A stretch of 5,904 bases of DNA from Aphodosoma sp051870875 (GTDB lineage Bacteria > Bacteroidota > Bacteroidia > Bacteroidales > Paludibacteraceae). The stretch lies in contig JBJECG010000047.1 in assembly GCA_051870875.1 (NCBI GenBank), positions 1 through 5,904 on the forward strand. The letters are read 5' to 3'. The number at the start of each line of letters is the position of its first letter. Positions within the stretch are counted from its first letter, which is position 1. The position numbers and the translations under genes are program-made. This document shows, piece by piece, positions 1-5,848 of this stretch. The notes beneath the pieces are model-generated. The model was given only the letters and a program-made list of their open reading frames with translations. It was not told the DNA's origin and searched no databases.

Positions 1-239
1 TTGCCTCGATGTTGTGGGCAAATCCGTTTTTACCGCACAAAGTTACGTCTTTTTCCTGACATAGCACATCATCGGAAGCCATTTTTAGCCGATGTGTTGT
101 TTTGACATGCCGTTTTTCCCATTGCTATCCACCGGCTGTATTATCTGGGACGGGTGGAAATCATGCGCAGACATTACACAGCCTGTCGCGGCTTGGTACT
201 GTACGTTCCGGTGCCGTAGTATTCCGGTCTGAAAACAGC
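1..239. other. Left-edge noncoding stretch, no supported gene
   Basis: No reading frame here has a recognisable product. The short open frames on either strand (the longest a 62-codon minus-strand frame at 85-273 that runs into the terminator hairpin) show no domain and have mixed composition. The stretch lies beyond the terminator of the acetate operon. Its only candidate signal is a leftward promoter box at 38-45. A weak imperfect hairpin around 64-97 (CACATC with a bulge, then GG, against CCGATGTG) is followed by a T-rich stretch, but no plus-strand gene is visible for it to terminate. Confidence 0.5.
38..45 (-). promoter_or_regulatory. Possible leftward Bacteroidetes -7 box
   Basis: Read on the minus strand this is TAACTTTG, an exact match to the Bacteroidetes -7 consensus TAnnTTTG. 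It would drive a gene starting beyond the left edge. No clear TTTG -33 element sits 19-22 bases upstream, so the match may be chance. Confidence 0.3.
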
Positions 240-282
240 AATGGCGGCATGCTTGTATTTCCTTTGCAAGCATACCGCCATT
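240..282 (-). terminator. Terminator of the pta-ackA-CoA-transferase operon
   Basis: The minus strand forms a 16-bp stem: AATGGCGGTATGCTTG pairs with CAAGCATGCCGCCATT across an 11-base loop (256-266), with a single G-U wobble. It starts about 30 bases after the CoA-transferase stop codon, and the minus strand continues GCTGTTTTC, a short U-tract. On the plus strand the wobble becomes a C-A mismatch, so the hairpin is better suited to leftward transcripts. This is an intrinsic terminator by structure and position; the U-tract is short. Confidence 0.75.
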
Positions 283-312
283 TGTCGTTTGTTGGGCTAT
301 GACCCGGTCAGG

Positions 313-1794
313 TCAGATTTTTGCGTTGTGCATGTCGCCGGTTTCGGCAAATGCCTTGTGCATTGCGAAGCAGGTATCCATATTCATCGGAGTGTGGGCC
401 TTCGGAGCTGACTCTAAGTAGTGGCGGAGCATGTCGCGGTACTCTGGTGCCACGCAGTTTTCTATGATACAGTGTGCGCGCTGGATTGGCGATTTGCCGC
501 GGAGGTCGGCTACTCCGTGTTCGGTGATGAGCACTTTTACCGAGTGTTCCGACTGGTCGAGGTGTGATACCATCGGCACGATTGACGAAATCTTGCCGTC
601 TTTGGCTGTAGACGGAGTGGTGAAGATGGATATGTAGGCGTTGCGGGTGAAGTCGCACGAACCGCCGATACCGTTCATCATCTTGGTGCCGAGCACGTGG
701 GTGGAGTTGACGTTGCCGAAGATATCGGCTTCAAGAGCTGTGTTGATGGTGATAAGGCCGAGACGACGGGCTACCTCAGGATTGTTTGAAATCTCCTGCG
801 GGCGGAGCAGTATCCGCTCTTTGAAGAAGTTGAGGTTGCTGTAAACGTCTTCGAGTACTGGCTGCGATACTGTGAGAGAGCAGCCTGATGCAAACTTACA
901 GTGTCCCTCTTTCATAAGGCCGATAACGGCATCCTGGATTACCTCGGTGTACATCTCGAACGGCGGGATGTCGGGGTTTTCTCCGAGAGAACCGAGTACG
1001 GCATTGGCTATGTTGCCCACACCTGACTGGATTGGGAGAAACTCTGCCGGGATGCGGTCTGCTTTGAGTTCGGCTGCGAGGAAGTTGGCTACGTTTTCTC
1101 CTATTTTGGCGGTAACTTCGTCAACCGGAGAGAATTTGCCCACTTCGTTAGGACGGTTGGTGTGGACTACTGCTATGATTTTTTTCGGGTCAACCTGTAC
1201 GTAAGGCAACCCGCAGCGGTCTGACGGTTTGAATACCGGTATCTCGCGACGGTAAGGCGGGTCGAGAGGCTCGTAGATGTCGTGCATACCGCACAGCTCG
1301 GCGGGGTGGGCTGCGTTGAGCTCAACGATGATGTGGTCGGCCAGACGGCAGATGGTTGGCAGGATGCCTACGCCCGAAGTCGGAACGATTTTGCCGTCCT
1401 CCGAGAGCGAGCAAGCCTCTACGACAGCAAATTTCGGTTTCGGAAGGAATCCGTAGCGCAACTCCTGTGCCAAATGGCTGAGGTGCATGTCGAAATAGTG
1501 TGCTTCCTGTGCGTTGAGACGGTTGCGTAGATCCTTGTTTGACTGGTAAGGTGTGCGGAACAGGATGGCGTTGGCCTGTGCCAGAGCGCCATCGAGGCTG
1601 GCTCCGGTCGATGCGCCGGTGTACATGCCTATTTTGAACTCTTTGCCTTCGGCATGGGCGGCTTCGGCCCGTGCTGCTATGGCTGTTGGTACTTCTTTCG
1701 GACATCCAGCCGGCGTGAAACCGCTGAATCCTATGATGTCGCCATTGTTGACAAATGCAGCTGCTTCGGCTGCCGTCATTACTTTATAGCTCAT
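313..1794 (-). CDS. Acetyl-CoA hydrolase / succinyl-CoA:acetate CoA-transferase family protein
   Basis: This 493-residue cytoplasmic enzyme is full length for the ACH1/AarC/ScpC (Cat1-like) family of CoA-transferases. The family moves CoA between acyl groups through a glutamyl-CoA thioester; the likely reaction is acetyl-CoA + succinate to acetate + succinyl-CoA. The motif MYTEVIQD places the catalytic glutamate at Glu-284. Gly-378 in the GIGGSCDF motif lies 94 residues later, matching the Glu-294/Gly-388 spacing of Acetobacter AarC. QSGVGNIANAV (about 256-266) and TEHGVADLRG (424-433) are also typical of the family. The start ATG follows an A-rich leader without Shine-Dalgarno, 26 bases after the ackA stop, so it is probably co-transcribed as the last gene of the operon. 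In a succinate/propionate fermenter the product would feed methylmalonyl-CoA formation. Pure hydrolase activity or another acyl acceptor cannot be excluded from sequence. Family assignment is firm; substrate is inferred. Confidence 0.95.
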   Translation of the reverse strand: MSYKVMTAAEAAAFVNNGDIIGFSGFTPAGCPKEVPTAIAARAEAAHAEGKEFKIGMYTGASTGASLDGALAQANAILFRTPYQSNKDLRNRLNAQEAHYFDMHLSHLAQELRYGFLPKPKFAVVEACSLSEDGKIVPTSGVGILPTICRLADHIIVELNAAHPAELCGMHDIYEPLDPPYRREIPVFKPSDRCGLPYVQVDPKKIIAVVHTNRPNEVGKFSPVDEVTAKIGENVANFLAAELKADRIPAEFLPIQSGVGNIANAVLGSLGENPDIPPFEMYTEVIQDAVIGLMKEGHCKFASGCSLTVSQPVLEDVYSNLNFFKERILLRPQEISNNPEVARRLGLITINTALEADIFGNVNSTHVLGTKMMNGIGGSCDFTRNAYISIFTTPSTAKDGKISSIVPMVSHLDQSEHSVKVLITEHGVADLRGKSPIQRAHCIIENCVAPEYRDMLRHYLESAPKAHTPMNMDTCFAMHKAFAETGDMHNAKI

Positions 1795-1820
1795 TGGTTT
1801 GTTTATTTTATTTTTATTTG

Positions 1821-3014
1821 TTATTTGACTAATTCCATGGTGTCTGATGCTATGGTAAGCTCTTCGTCGGTAGGTATTACCACTACGCGCACTTTTGAGT
1901 CGGGAGTGGAGATTTCCACCTCTTCGCCGCGGCAGTTGTTTTTAGCCGCATCGAATTTCACCCCGAGATATTCAAGCCCGCGGCAGATGTATTCGCGGGT
2001 GACGAGCTGGTTCTCTCCGATACCGCCTGTGAATACCAGCACATCAACGCCGTTCAGTGCGGCGGCGTAGGCACCGATGTATTTCAGCAGACGGTACTCG
2101 AACATTTCGAGAGCCAGTTTGGCACGTTTGTCTCCTTTGGTTATGGCGGCCTCTATGTCGCGCATGTCGCTCGATACGCCCGATACGCCCATTATGCCAG
2201 ACTTCTTGTTGATGATGGTGTTGAGGGCTGCGGCATCGAGATGCTCTTTCTCCATGAGGTAGGTGACCGCACCGAGGTCGACATCACCGCAGCGGGTACC
2301 CATTACAAGGCCTTCTACAGGAGTGAGGCCCATAGAGGTGTCGATTGACTTGCCGTTTCTGATGGCTGTGACTGAACCGCCACCGCCGACATGTGCGGTG
2401 ATGATTTTGCAGTTGTTGTAGTCCATGCCAAGGAATTCGGCGGCGCGGCGCGACACGTAGCGGTGGCTTGTCCCGTGAAAGCCGTAGCGGCGTACACCGT
2501 ATTTTTCATAGTATTCGTATGGCAGGGCATACATGTATGCGTAGTCTGGCATGGTCTGGTGGAATGCCGTGTCGAACACTCCTACCTGGGGTACATCGGG
2601 CAGTATTTTGGTGATGGCCGCCACTCCTTTGAGATTGGCCGGATTGTGGAGCGGTGCCAGATCGGTGCATTCCTGCATCTTTTCTATCACTTCGGGGGTG
2701 ATGATGACCGATGTGTTGAATTTCTCACCGCCGTGGACCAGACGGTGCCCTACGGCGTCAATCTCCTTGAGAGATTTGATGCAGCCGTATTCGGGGTGGA
2801 CGAGTGTTTCGAGAATAAGCTGTACGCCCACTGTGTGTTCAGGCATATTTTTCTCGATTACCTTTTTCGAGCCGTCGGGCATGACTAATTTGAGGAATGA
2901 ATCGGGAAGACCGAGCTTTTCGATTCCTCCCTGAGCCATCACCTCTCGGGTCGACATGTCGTAAAGTTTGTATTTGATGGATGAACTTCCGCAGTTCAGT
3001 ACTAATATTTTCAT
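1821..3014 (-). CDS. ackA: Acetate kinase
   Basis: A 397-residue acetate kinase of the ASKHA (sugar kinase/Hsp70/actin) fold. It converts acetyl phosphate + ADP to acetate + ATP, the energy-yielding last step of acetate fermentation. Residues known from the Methanosarcina thermophila enzyme occur at the same numbers: Asn-7 in LNCGSSSIK, Arg-91 in GHRLVHGG, His-123, Asp-148 in FDTAFH, His-180 in YGFHGTSH and Arg-241 in MGTRCGD. The C-terminal TDEELTIA motif supplies the conserved glutamate (384 or 385). The adenosine-site motif VFTGGIGEN is near 327-335. The start is fixed by the universal N-terminus MKILVLNCGSSS. The gene lies downstream of pta, separated by 88 bases that hold a strong hairpin, and 26 bases ahead of the CoA-transferase. 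Length and active-site residues are complete, so it should be functional. Confidence 0.98.
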   Translation of the reverse strand: MKILVLNCGSSSIKYKLYDMSTREVMAQGGIEKLGLPDSFLKLVMPDGSKKVIEKNMPEHTVGVQLILETLVHPEYGCIKSLKEIDAVGHRLVHGGEKFNTSVIITPEVIEKMQECTDLAPLHNPANLKGVAAITKILPDVPQVGVFDTAFHQTMPDYAYMYALPYEYYEKYGVRRYGFHGTSHRYVSRRAAEFLGMDYNNCKIITAHVGGGGSVTAIRNGKSIDTSMGLTPVEGLVMGTRCGDVDLGAVTYLMEKEHLDAAALNTIINKKSGIMGVSGVSSDMRDIEAAITKGDKRAKLALEMFEYRLLKYIGAYAAALNGVDVLVFTGGIGENQLVTREYICRGLEYLGVKFDAAKNNCRGEEVEISTPDSKVRVVVIPTDEELTIASDTMELVK

Positions 3015-3052
3015 GATCCGGAATGTTTTTTGACTGTTGACGTAATATGGGT

Positions 3053-3093
3053 TGACGGAAACCGTCCGTATTGTGTCGGTCCGGTTTCCGTCA
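3053..3093 (-). promoter_or_regulatory. Intercistronic hairpin between pta and ackA
   Basis: A perfect 12-bp stem (TGACGGAAACCG with CGGTTTCCGTCA) encloses a 17-base loop that can add a short CCG/CGG inner helix. On the operon strand it begins nine bases after the pta stop and ends 38 bases before the ackA start. No U-tract follows (the minus strand continues AACCCATATTAC), and no TAnnTTTG box lies between it and ackA. A processing or mRNA-stability element, or a leaky terminator that sets the pta:ackA ratio, fits better than a strong intrinsic terminator. The function is inferred; the structure is seen directly. Confidence 0.6.
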
Positions 3094-3102
3094 TTATGCT
3101 TG

Positions 3103-4113
3103 TCAGTGCTTTTTGGCTGCTATAGCTTGGTTGCAGGTGATGGCAATCATTTGCTCGATATCGCTGACTGAGCATCCGCGGCTCAGGTCGTTGACAGGAG
3201 CGGCCATACCTTGGAGTACCGGACCGATAGCCTCGGCACCGCCGAGACGCTGTACCATCTTGTAACCGATGTTTCCTACTTCGAGCGACGGGAATACAAG
3301 TGTATTGGCATGGCCGGCAACCTTGCTGCCCGGAGCTTTGAATTCACCCACTGAAGGCACCATGGCCGCATCTGCCTGGAGTTCGCCGTCTATCATCATG
3401 TCAGGAGCCATCTCCTGGGCAAGGCGGGTAGCGGTGGTGACTTTGTCTACCAACTCATGTTTTGCACTGCCTTTGGTCGAGAAGCTGAGCATGGCAATGC
3501 GTGGCTCTTTGCCTGCCACGGCACGCATTGTCTCGCCGGTTGCCACTGCTATTTGTGCCAGCTCTTCGGCTGTCGGGTTAGGCATCACGGCCACATCGGC
3601 CACCATCATCATGCCGTCCTCGCCAAACTCCTTGGCTTTCGAGAAGAGCATCAGTGCGCCCGATACACAGCTCATGCCCGGACGGGTGCGTATGATCTGG
3701 AGTGCCGGACGGAGCACATCCCCGGTCGTGTTTTTGGCTCCTGCCAGTTGTCCGTCGGCATCTCCGGACTTGATCATGAGGCAACCGAGGTAGAGCGGGT
3801 TCTTGGCCAGTTTGGTAGCCTCTTCCATGGTCATGCCCTTGCTTTTGCGCAGTTCGGCGAGGAGAGTGGCGTATTTGCCGATATTCGGATTGTTTTCGGG
3901 GTCGATGATTGTGGCCTCTTTTATGTGCCCTAATCCTTTCTCTTCTGCCAGACGTCCGATTTCATCTGGGTTGCCTATAAGAATGATTTTTGCCACACGG
4001 TCGCGAAGTACCGAGTTGGCTGCTTCCAAAGTACGCGGCTCGGTACCTTCGGGGAGCACAATGCGCTGCATGTCTGCTTGTGCACGCTTTTTGATTTCTT
4101 CCAACAGTTTCAT
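3103..4113 (-). CDS. pta: Phosphate acetyltransferase (short form)
   Basis: A 336-residue phosphotransacetylase made only of the PTA_PTB domain, without the N-terminal regulatory half of enterobacterial Pta. It converts acetyl-CoA + phosphate to acetyl phosphate + CoA in the cytoplasm and hands acetyl phosphate to the AckA encoded next. The C-terminal motif NDLSRGCSVSDI holds Ser-311, Arg-312 and Asp-318, spaced exactly like the catalytic Ser-309, Arg-310 and Asp-316 of the Methanosarcina thermophila enzyme. IVLPEGTEPRTL near residues 18-29 and the GDADGQLAGAKNTTGDVLRP stretch near 116-135 are further family hallmarks. The start gives the usual N-terminus MKLLEEIKKRA and follows an A/T-rich leader without Shine-Dalgarno. 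It is the first gene of the acetate operon, with a promoter candidate at 4196-4231. It belongs to the same fold family as phosphate butyryltransferase, but the neighbouring ackA and the motifs favour Pta. Confidence 0.97.
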   Translation of the reverse strand: MKLLEEIKKRAQADMQRIVLPEGTEPRTLEAANSVLRDRVAKIILIGNPDEIGRLAEEKGLGHIKEATIIDPENNPNIGKYATLLAELRKSKGMTMEEATKLAKNPLYLGCLMIKSGDADGQLAGAKNTTGDVLRPALQIIRTRPGMSCVSGALMLFSKAKEFGEDGMMMVADVAVMPNPTAEELAQIAVATGETMRAVAGKEPRIAMLSFSTKGSAKHELVDKVTTATRLAQEMAPDMMIDGELQADAAMVPSVGEFKAPGSKVAGHANTLVFPSLEVGNIGYKMVQRLGGAEAIGPVLQGMAAPVNDLSRGCSVSDIEQMIAITCNQAIAAKKH

Positions 4114-4195
4114 GGTGATATATATAATTTTGAATTTGAAAATCGTTTTATGCCTGAAAAAACATTGCTTTCTCGGCAGTTCTGCATACAGCCGA

Positions 4196-4231
4196 CAAAA
4201 TTACTGAAAATCTCCGGAATAAACGAACAAA
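4196..4231 (-). promoter_or_regulatory. Promoter candidate for the pta operon
   Basis: On the minus strand, TAATTTTG (4203 down to 4196) matches the Bacteroidetes -7 consensus TAnnTTTG exactly. A TTCG lies 20 bases upstream and a perfect TTTG 24 bases upstream, either of which could act as the -33 element. Transcription would start near 4189, giving a leader of about 75 bases before pta. A short dyad, TCGGC and GCCGA (4173-4195), abuts the -7 box and overlaps the expected start site, so it could be an operator or a leader hairpin. Confidence 0.55.
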
Positions 4232-4241
4232 ATGTGTAAAT

Positions 4242-4280
4242 GTCTGCGTAAACACTGCTGATAAGGCGTTTGGTGCAGAC
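4242..4280 (-). terminator. Possible weak terminator after the HxlR gene
   Basis: The minus strand can fold GTCTGC with GCAGAC, then a small internal loop, then AAACGC with GTGTTT (one G-U pair), giving about 12 paired bases. A moderately T-rich stretch (ATTTACACATTTTG) follows. The hairpin sits about 155 bases beyond the regulator's stop and just upstream of the pta promoter, where it could separate the two units. Stem imperfection and the weak U-tract keep this tentative. Confidence 0.35.
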
Positions 4281-4434
4281 GGTGGAACGGGGTAATGCAA
4301 AGGAAACTGATTCGCTGAATATCACGGTTTGCCTGTTTGTCGCTTCTGTTTTAGTTATTGCTTTCAATCCGGACAAACCGAAATTTGTAAGCAGCTTTGA
4401 AATTGTGGCTTGACCGGGTTTATGCATATTCGCA

Positions 4435-4803
4435 TCAATCTTTTTCAAAACGGTTCCTGTGTTCCACGATGGATTTCATGTTTCTCTGGGCCCACTGTGT
4501 CAGCGAACCTATTATTGGTACAAGTGATTTCCCTGTTTCTGTAAGTTCATATTCCACCCTGATCGGGACTTCCGGGTACACCGTCCGCTTCACTATACCG
4601 TCCGCTTCAAGTATATGCAGCGTGTTGGACAGCATCTTGGTCGAAATGTCGGGCAACTCTTTGCCTATTCGGTTGAAACGGGTGGAGCCGTTCTCATTCA
4701 GGACAATAATAATCAATAGCGCCCATTTGTTCCCGAAACGGGCGACCACATTCCGGATAGGGCAAATCTCGATGATGGATTTTTTTTCTTCTTTTTTTGC
4801 CAT
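4435..4803 (-). CDS. HxlR-family winged-helix transcriptional regulator
   Basis: A 122-residue protein, typical in length for HxlR-type (MarR-like winged-helix) DNA-binding regulators. Family marks run in order: CPIRNVVARFGNKWALLII near residues 14-32; RFNRIGKELPDISTKMLSNTL, the HTH with its recognition helix, near 42-62; then LEADGIVKRTVYPEVPIRVEYELTETG, the end of that helix plus the wing, near 65-90; and a C-terminal dimerisation helix. Its only cysteine is Cys-14 in the ICP motif, the position used as a thiol sensor in some relatives (Bacillus HypR Cys-14, YodB Cys-6). The gene is divergent from a cupin gene, and their shared 196-bp region contains a dyad suited to a dimer. This arrangement suggests autoregulation and control of the cupin in response to electrophiles or oxidants. 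The family is firm; the inducer and targets are inferred. The first eleven residues are lysine/glutamate rich. Confidence 0.93.
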   Translation of the reverse strand: MAKKEEKKSIIEICPIRNVVARFGNKWALLIIIVLNENGSTRFNRIGKELPDISTKMLSNTLHILEADGIVKRTVYPEVPIRVEYELTETGKSLVPIIGSLTQWAQRNMKSIVEHRNRFEKD

Positions 4804-4823
4804 GATAAGTTGTTGGTTAACTG

Positions 4824-4831
4824 TAAAAGTA
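4824..4831 (-). promoter_or_regulatory. Weak promoter candidate for the HxlR gene
   Basis: The minus strand reads TACTTTTA, one base off TAnnTTTG, about 20 bases before the regulator's start codon. No good TTTG lies at the -33 distance. The region where it would lie contains the GTAACTT repeats, so repressor binding there would block this promoter too. Confidence 0.3.
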
Positions 4832-4865
4832 ACTTCGCGGTAACTTTGTTACATCATTGTAACTT
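4829..4865. promoter_or_regulatory. Probable HxlR operator: GTAACTT repeats with inverted repeat
   Basis: GTAACTT occurs three times on the plus strand (4829-4835, 4840-4846, 4859-4865). The last copy is also the right arm of a perfect dyad, GTTACA-TCAT-TGTAAC (4848-4863). A second dyad, GTAAC-TTT-GTTAC (4840-4852), shares its central arm. The cluster ends one base before the cupin -33 TTG and covers the upstream part of the regulator's own promoter region, the classical place for a repressor to act on both genes. Binding by the adjacent HxlR protein is inferred. Confidence 0.6.
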
Positions 4866-4866
4866 C

Positions 4867-4897
4867 TTGCATATTAGATAAATGATATGTAATTTTG
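4867..4897 (+). promoter_or_regulatory. Promoter of the cupin gene
   Basis: TAATTTTG at 4890-4897 matches the Bacteroidetes -7 consensus exactly, and TTG at 4867-4869 lies 20 bases upstream as a -33 element. Transcription would begin near 4904, leaving a leader of roughly 95 bases before the cupin start. The operator-like repeats end immediately upstream. Confidence 0.6.
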
Positions 4898-4999
4898 CAC
4901 TGTCAAAACGAAAGCAGCAATCCGATGTAAAGTTAAATCTTTTGCACCGGACGGCAAACGGAAACGTTGTAATATTTAACAGATAAAACCGAAAAAACT

Positions 5000-5449
5000 A
5001 TGAAACAGATTGAAAAAACAGTGTCGGCTGCCAATGTGTGCGCCATCAATGTCGGCAAATTGAATGAATTGAATGATTATGTGTTGGATCTCGGTCCTGA
5101 GGTGAAAATACCGGGCAAGGTATTCGGCGGTGCAGCCCTGCAAGCCACAGGCGGCGACTTCTCGTTTCAACTCTTCCAACCCGGTACCGAAACCGGCTTC
5201 TGCCACACCCACCACACCCACGAAGAGCTATACTTCTTCCTCTCCGGCAGCGGCGAGTTCCAGGTCGACGGCCAAATATTCCCCGTCACCGAAGGTACCG
5301 TAGTCCGCGTCGCTCCTGCTGGCCGACGTTCCGTCCGTAACAACGGCACCGCACCCCTCCTCATGCTCTGCGTCCAGTACAAAGCCGGTACCCTCACCCC
5401 CGCCGATGCCTCCGACGCCACCATCCTTCCCGACCCCGTCTGCTGGTAA
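5000..5449 (+). CDS. Small single-domain cupin protein
   Basis: A 149-residue single-domain cupin without signal peptide or membrane segment, presumably cytoplasmic. Cupin motif 1 is clear near residues 66-84 (GFCHTHHTHEELYFFLSGSG), offering several histidines and a glutamate as metal ligands. Motif 2 follows near 98-114 (GTVVRVAPAGRRSVRNNG), but a serine stands where the fourth ligand histidine is expected, so metal binding or catalysis may be altered. The C-terminus ends in PVCW. The start ATG yields MKQIEKTVSAANV after an A-rich leader (GAAAAAACT) without Shine-Dalgarno. It is divergent from an HxlR regulator and likely its target; such cupins may be quercetinase-like, isomerases or small-molecule binders, and I cannot choose a substrate. 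From about codon 50 its third positions become overwhelmingly C, unlike its first third and unlike the acetate operon genes. A perfect terminator follows at 5526. Confidence 0.9.
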   Translation: MKQIEKTVSAANVCAINVGKLNELNDYVLDLGPEVKIPGKVFGGAALQATGGDFSFQLFQPGTETGFCHTHHTHEELYFFLSGSGEFQVDGQIFPVTEGTVVRVAPAGRRSVRNNGTAPLLMLCVQYKAGTLTPADASDATILPDPVCW

Positions 5450-5525
5450 TACCACCCACACCCATCTTATACTTTCCACCCACATCCGCACGCCCACAAT
5501 CCATATCCCCACAAAAAACAATCCC
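5450..5525 (+). other. C-rich, G-poor 3' UTR (rut-like)
   Basis: By hand count, 5451-5525 contains 36 C and only 2 G in 75 bases. A transcript of this kind is unstructured and C-rich, like a Rho utilisation site, and it leads directly into the intrinsic terminator hairpin. The frames crossing it (for example the plus-strand 5406-5702 frame) have compositionally biased, unrecognisable products, so I read it as noncoding. Confidence 0.45.
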
Positions 5526-5569
5526 GGCACTCCAAAGAGAGACACCACCCCTCTTTGGAGTGCCCTTTT
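5526..5569 (+). terminator. Rho-independent terminator of the cupin gene
   Basis: A perfect 14-bp stem, GGCACTCCAAAGAG with CTCTTTGGAGTGCC, encloses an 11-base loop (5540-5550) and is followed by CTTTTCT. It begins 76 bases after the cupin stop. On the other strand the stem is followed by CCGGGATTG before a T run, so rightward termination is the better reading. Confidence 0.85.
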
Positions 5570-5703
5570 CTATTCCCGTCCCTGCCATCTGGAATCGTTC
5601 CCTCCAAAGCAAAAAAAATACATCCGAATAAAAGCAGTTTACTTTGAGCTGCCGAACCAAATAGATTCATTTCCTTTGCACATAGTTAGATTTAACTACT
5701 GAC

Positions 5704-5848
5704 ATGGAAAATATAAACAGGCTCAAAATAGTTTTAGTCGAAAAAAAAGAAAACAGGCAAATGGCTGGCCGAACAATTAGGCAAAGGTGATTATTTACGC
5801 CAAATGTTATCAACTCTAAATTCAAGGAGGTATAGTTATGAATGCTAA
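5704..5848 (+). pseudogene. Frameshifted XRE-like HTH regulator remnant
   Basis: The frame from ATG 5704 encodes MENINRLKIVLVEKK, then goes out of phase at a run of eight A (5741-5748) and stops at 5788. Removing one A restores VEKKKTGKWLAEQLGK, which matches the N-terminal half of the small (about 65-70 residue) XRE-type HTH regulators common in Bacteroidales, often found near restriction or mobile genes. The restored frame runs to a stop at 5846-5848, but after LGK the family pattern (roughly DxxTVSKWCTN) is lost. A stretch resembling KWCxNSK can be recovered around 5801-5820 only by assuming further single-base losses. So the gene looks broken more than once, or truncated by a junction near 5786. 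A sequencing error in the homopolymer could explain the first break but not the missing C-terminal half. The family match is from memory of the motif. Confidence 0.6.

Larger units (their letters stand above)
4114..4434. other. Intergenic region between the HxlR regulator and pta
   Basis: These 321 bases separate the end of the regulator gene from pta, both on the minus strand. They hold the pta promoter candidate (4196-4231) and an upstream hairpin (4242-4280). A minus-strand frame of 112 codons (4110-4448) spans the whole interval. It overlaps the 3' end of the regulator and the pta start codon, contains the promoter, and has no recognisable domain, so I treat it as chance. I see no RNA gene or repeat. 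Confidence 0.5.

Noticed and set aside
85..273. 62-codon minus-strand open frame at the left end
   Set aside because: Starts within spacer, overlaps the operon terminator hairpin and has no family resemblance.
308..658. 116-codon minus-strand open frame overlapping the CoA-transferase 3' end
   Set aside because: Same-strand frame-shifted shadow with Arg/His/Pro-rich content; the CoA-transferase frame has full family motifs to its C-terminus.
2172..2189. Tandem 9-bp repeat CGATACGCC x2
   Set aside because: It encodes the GVSGVS part of the conserved AckA GVSGVSSD motif, so protein conservation explains it.
2391..2888. 165-codon plus-strand open frame
   Set aside because: Lies fully inside ackA on the opposite strand, with no recognisable domain; a shadow of the ackA codon pattern.
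3457..3933. 158-codon plus-strand open frame
   Set aside because: Antisense to pta, rich in His/Cys from reversed codons; a shadow.
5199..5220. Short repetitive CAC/ACC tract resembling a satellite
   Set aside because: It encodes the HTHHTH metal-binding motif 1 of the cupin.
5406..5702. 98-codon plus-strand open frame over the cupin end and 3' UTR
   Set aside because: Its open state follows from the C-rich bias; it runs through a perfect terminator hairpin and has no start context or domain.
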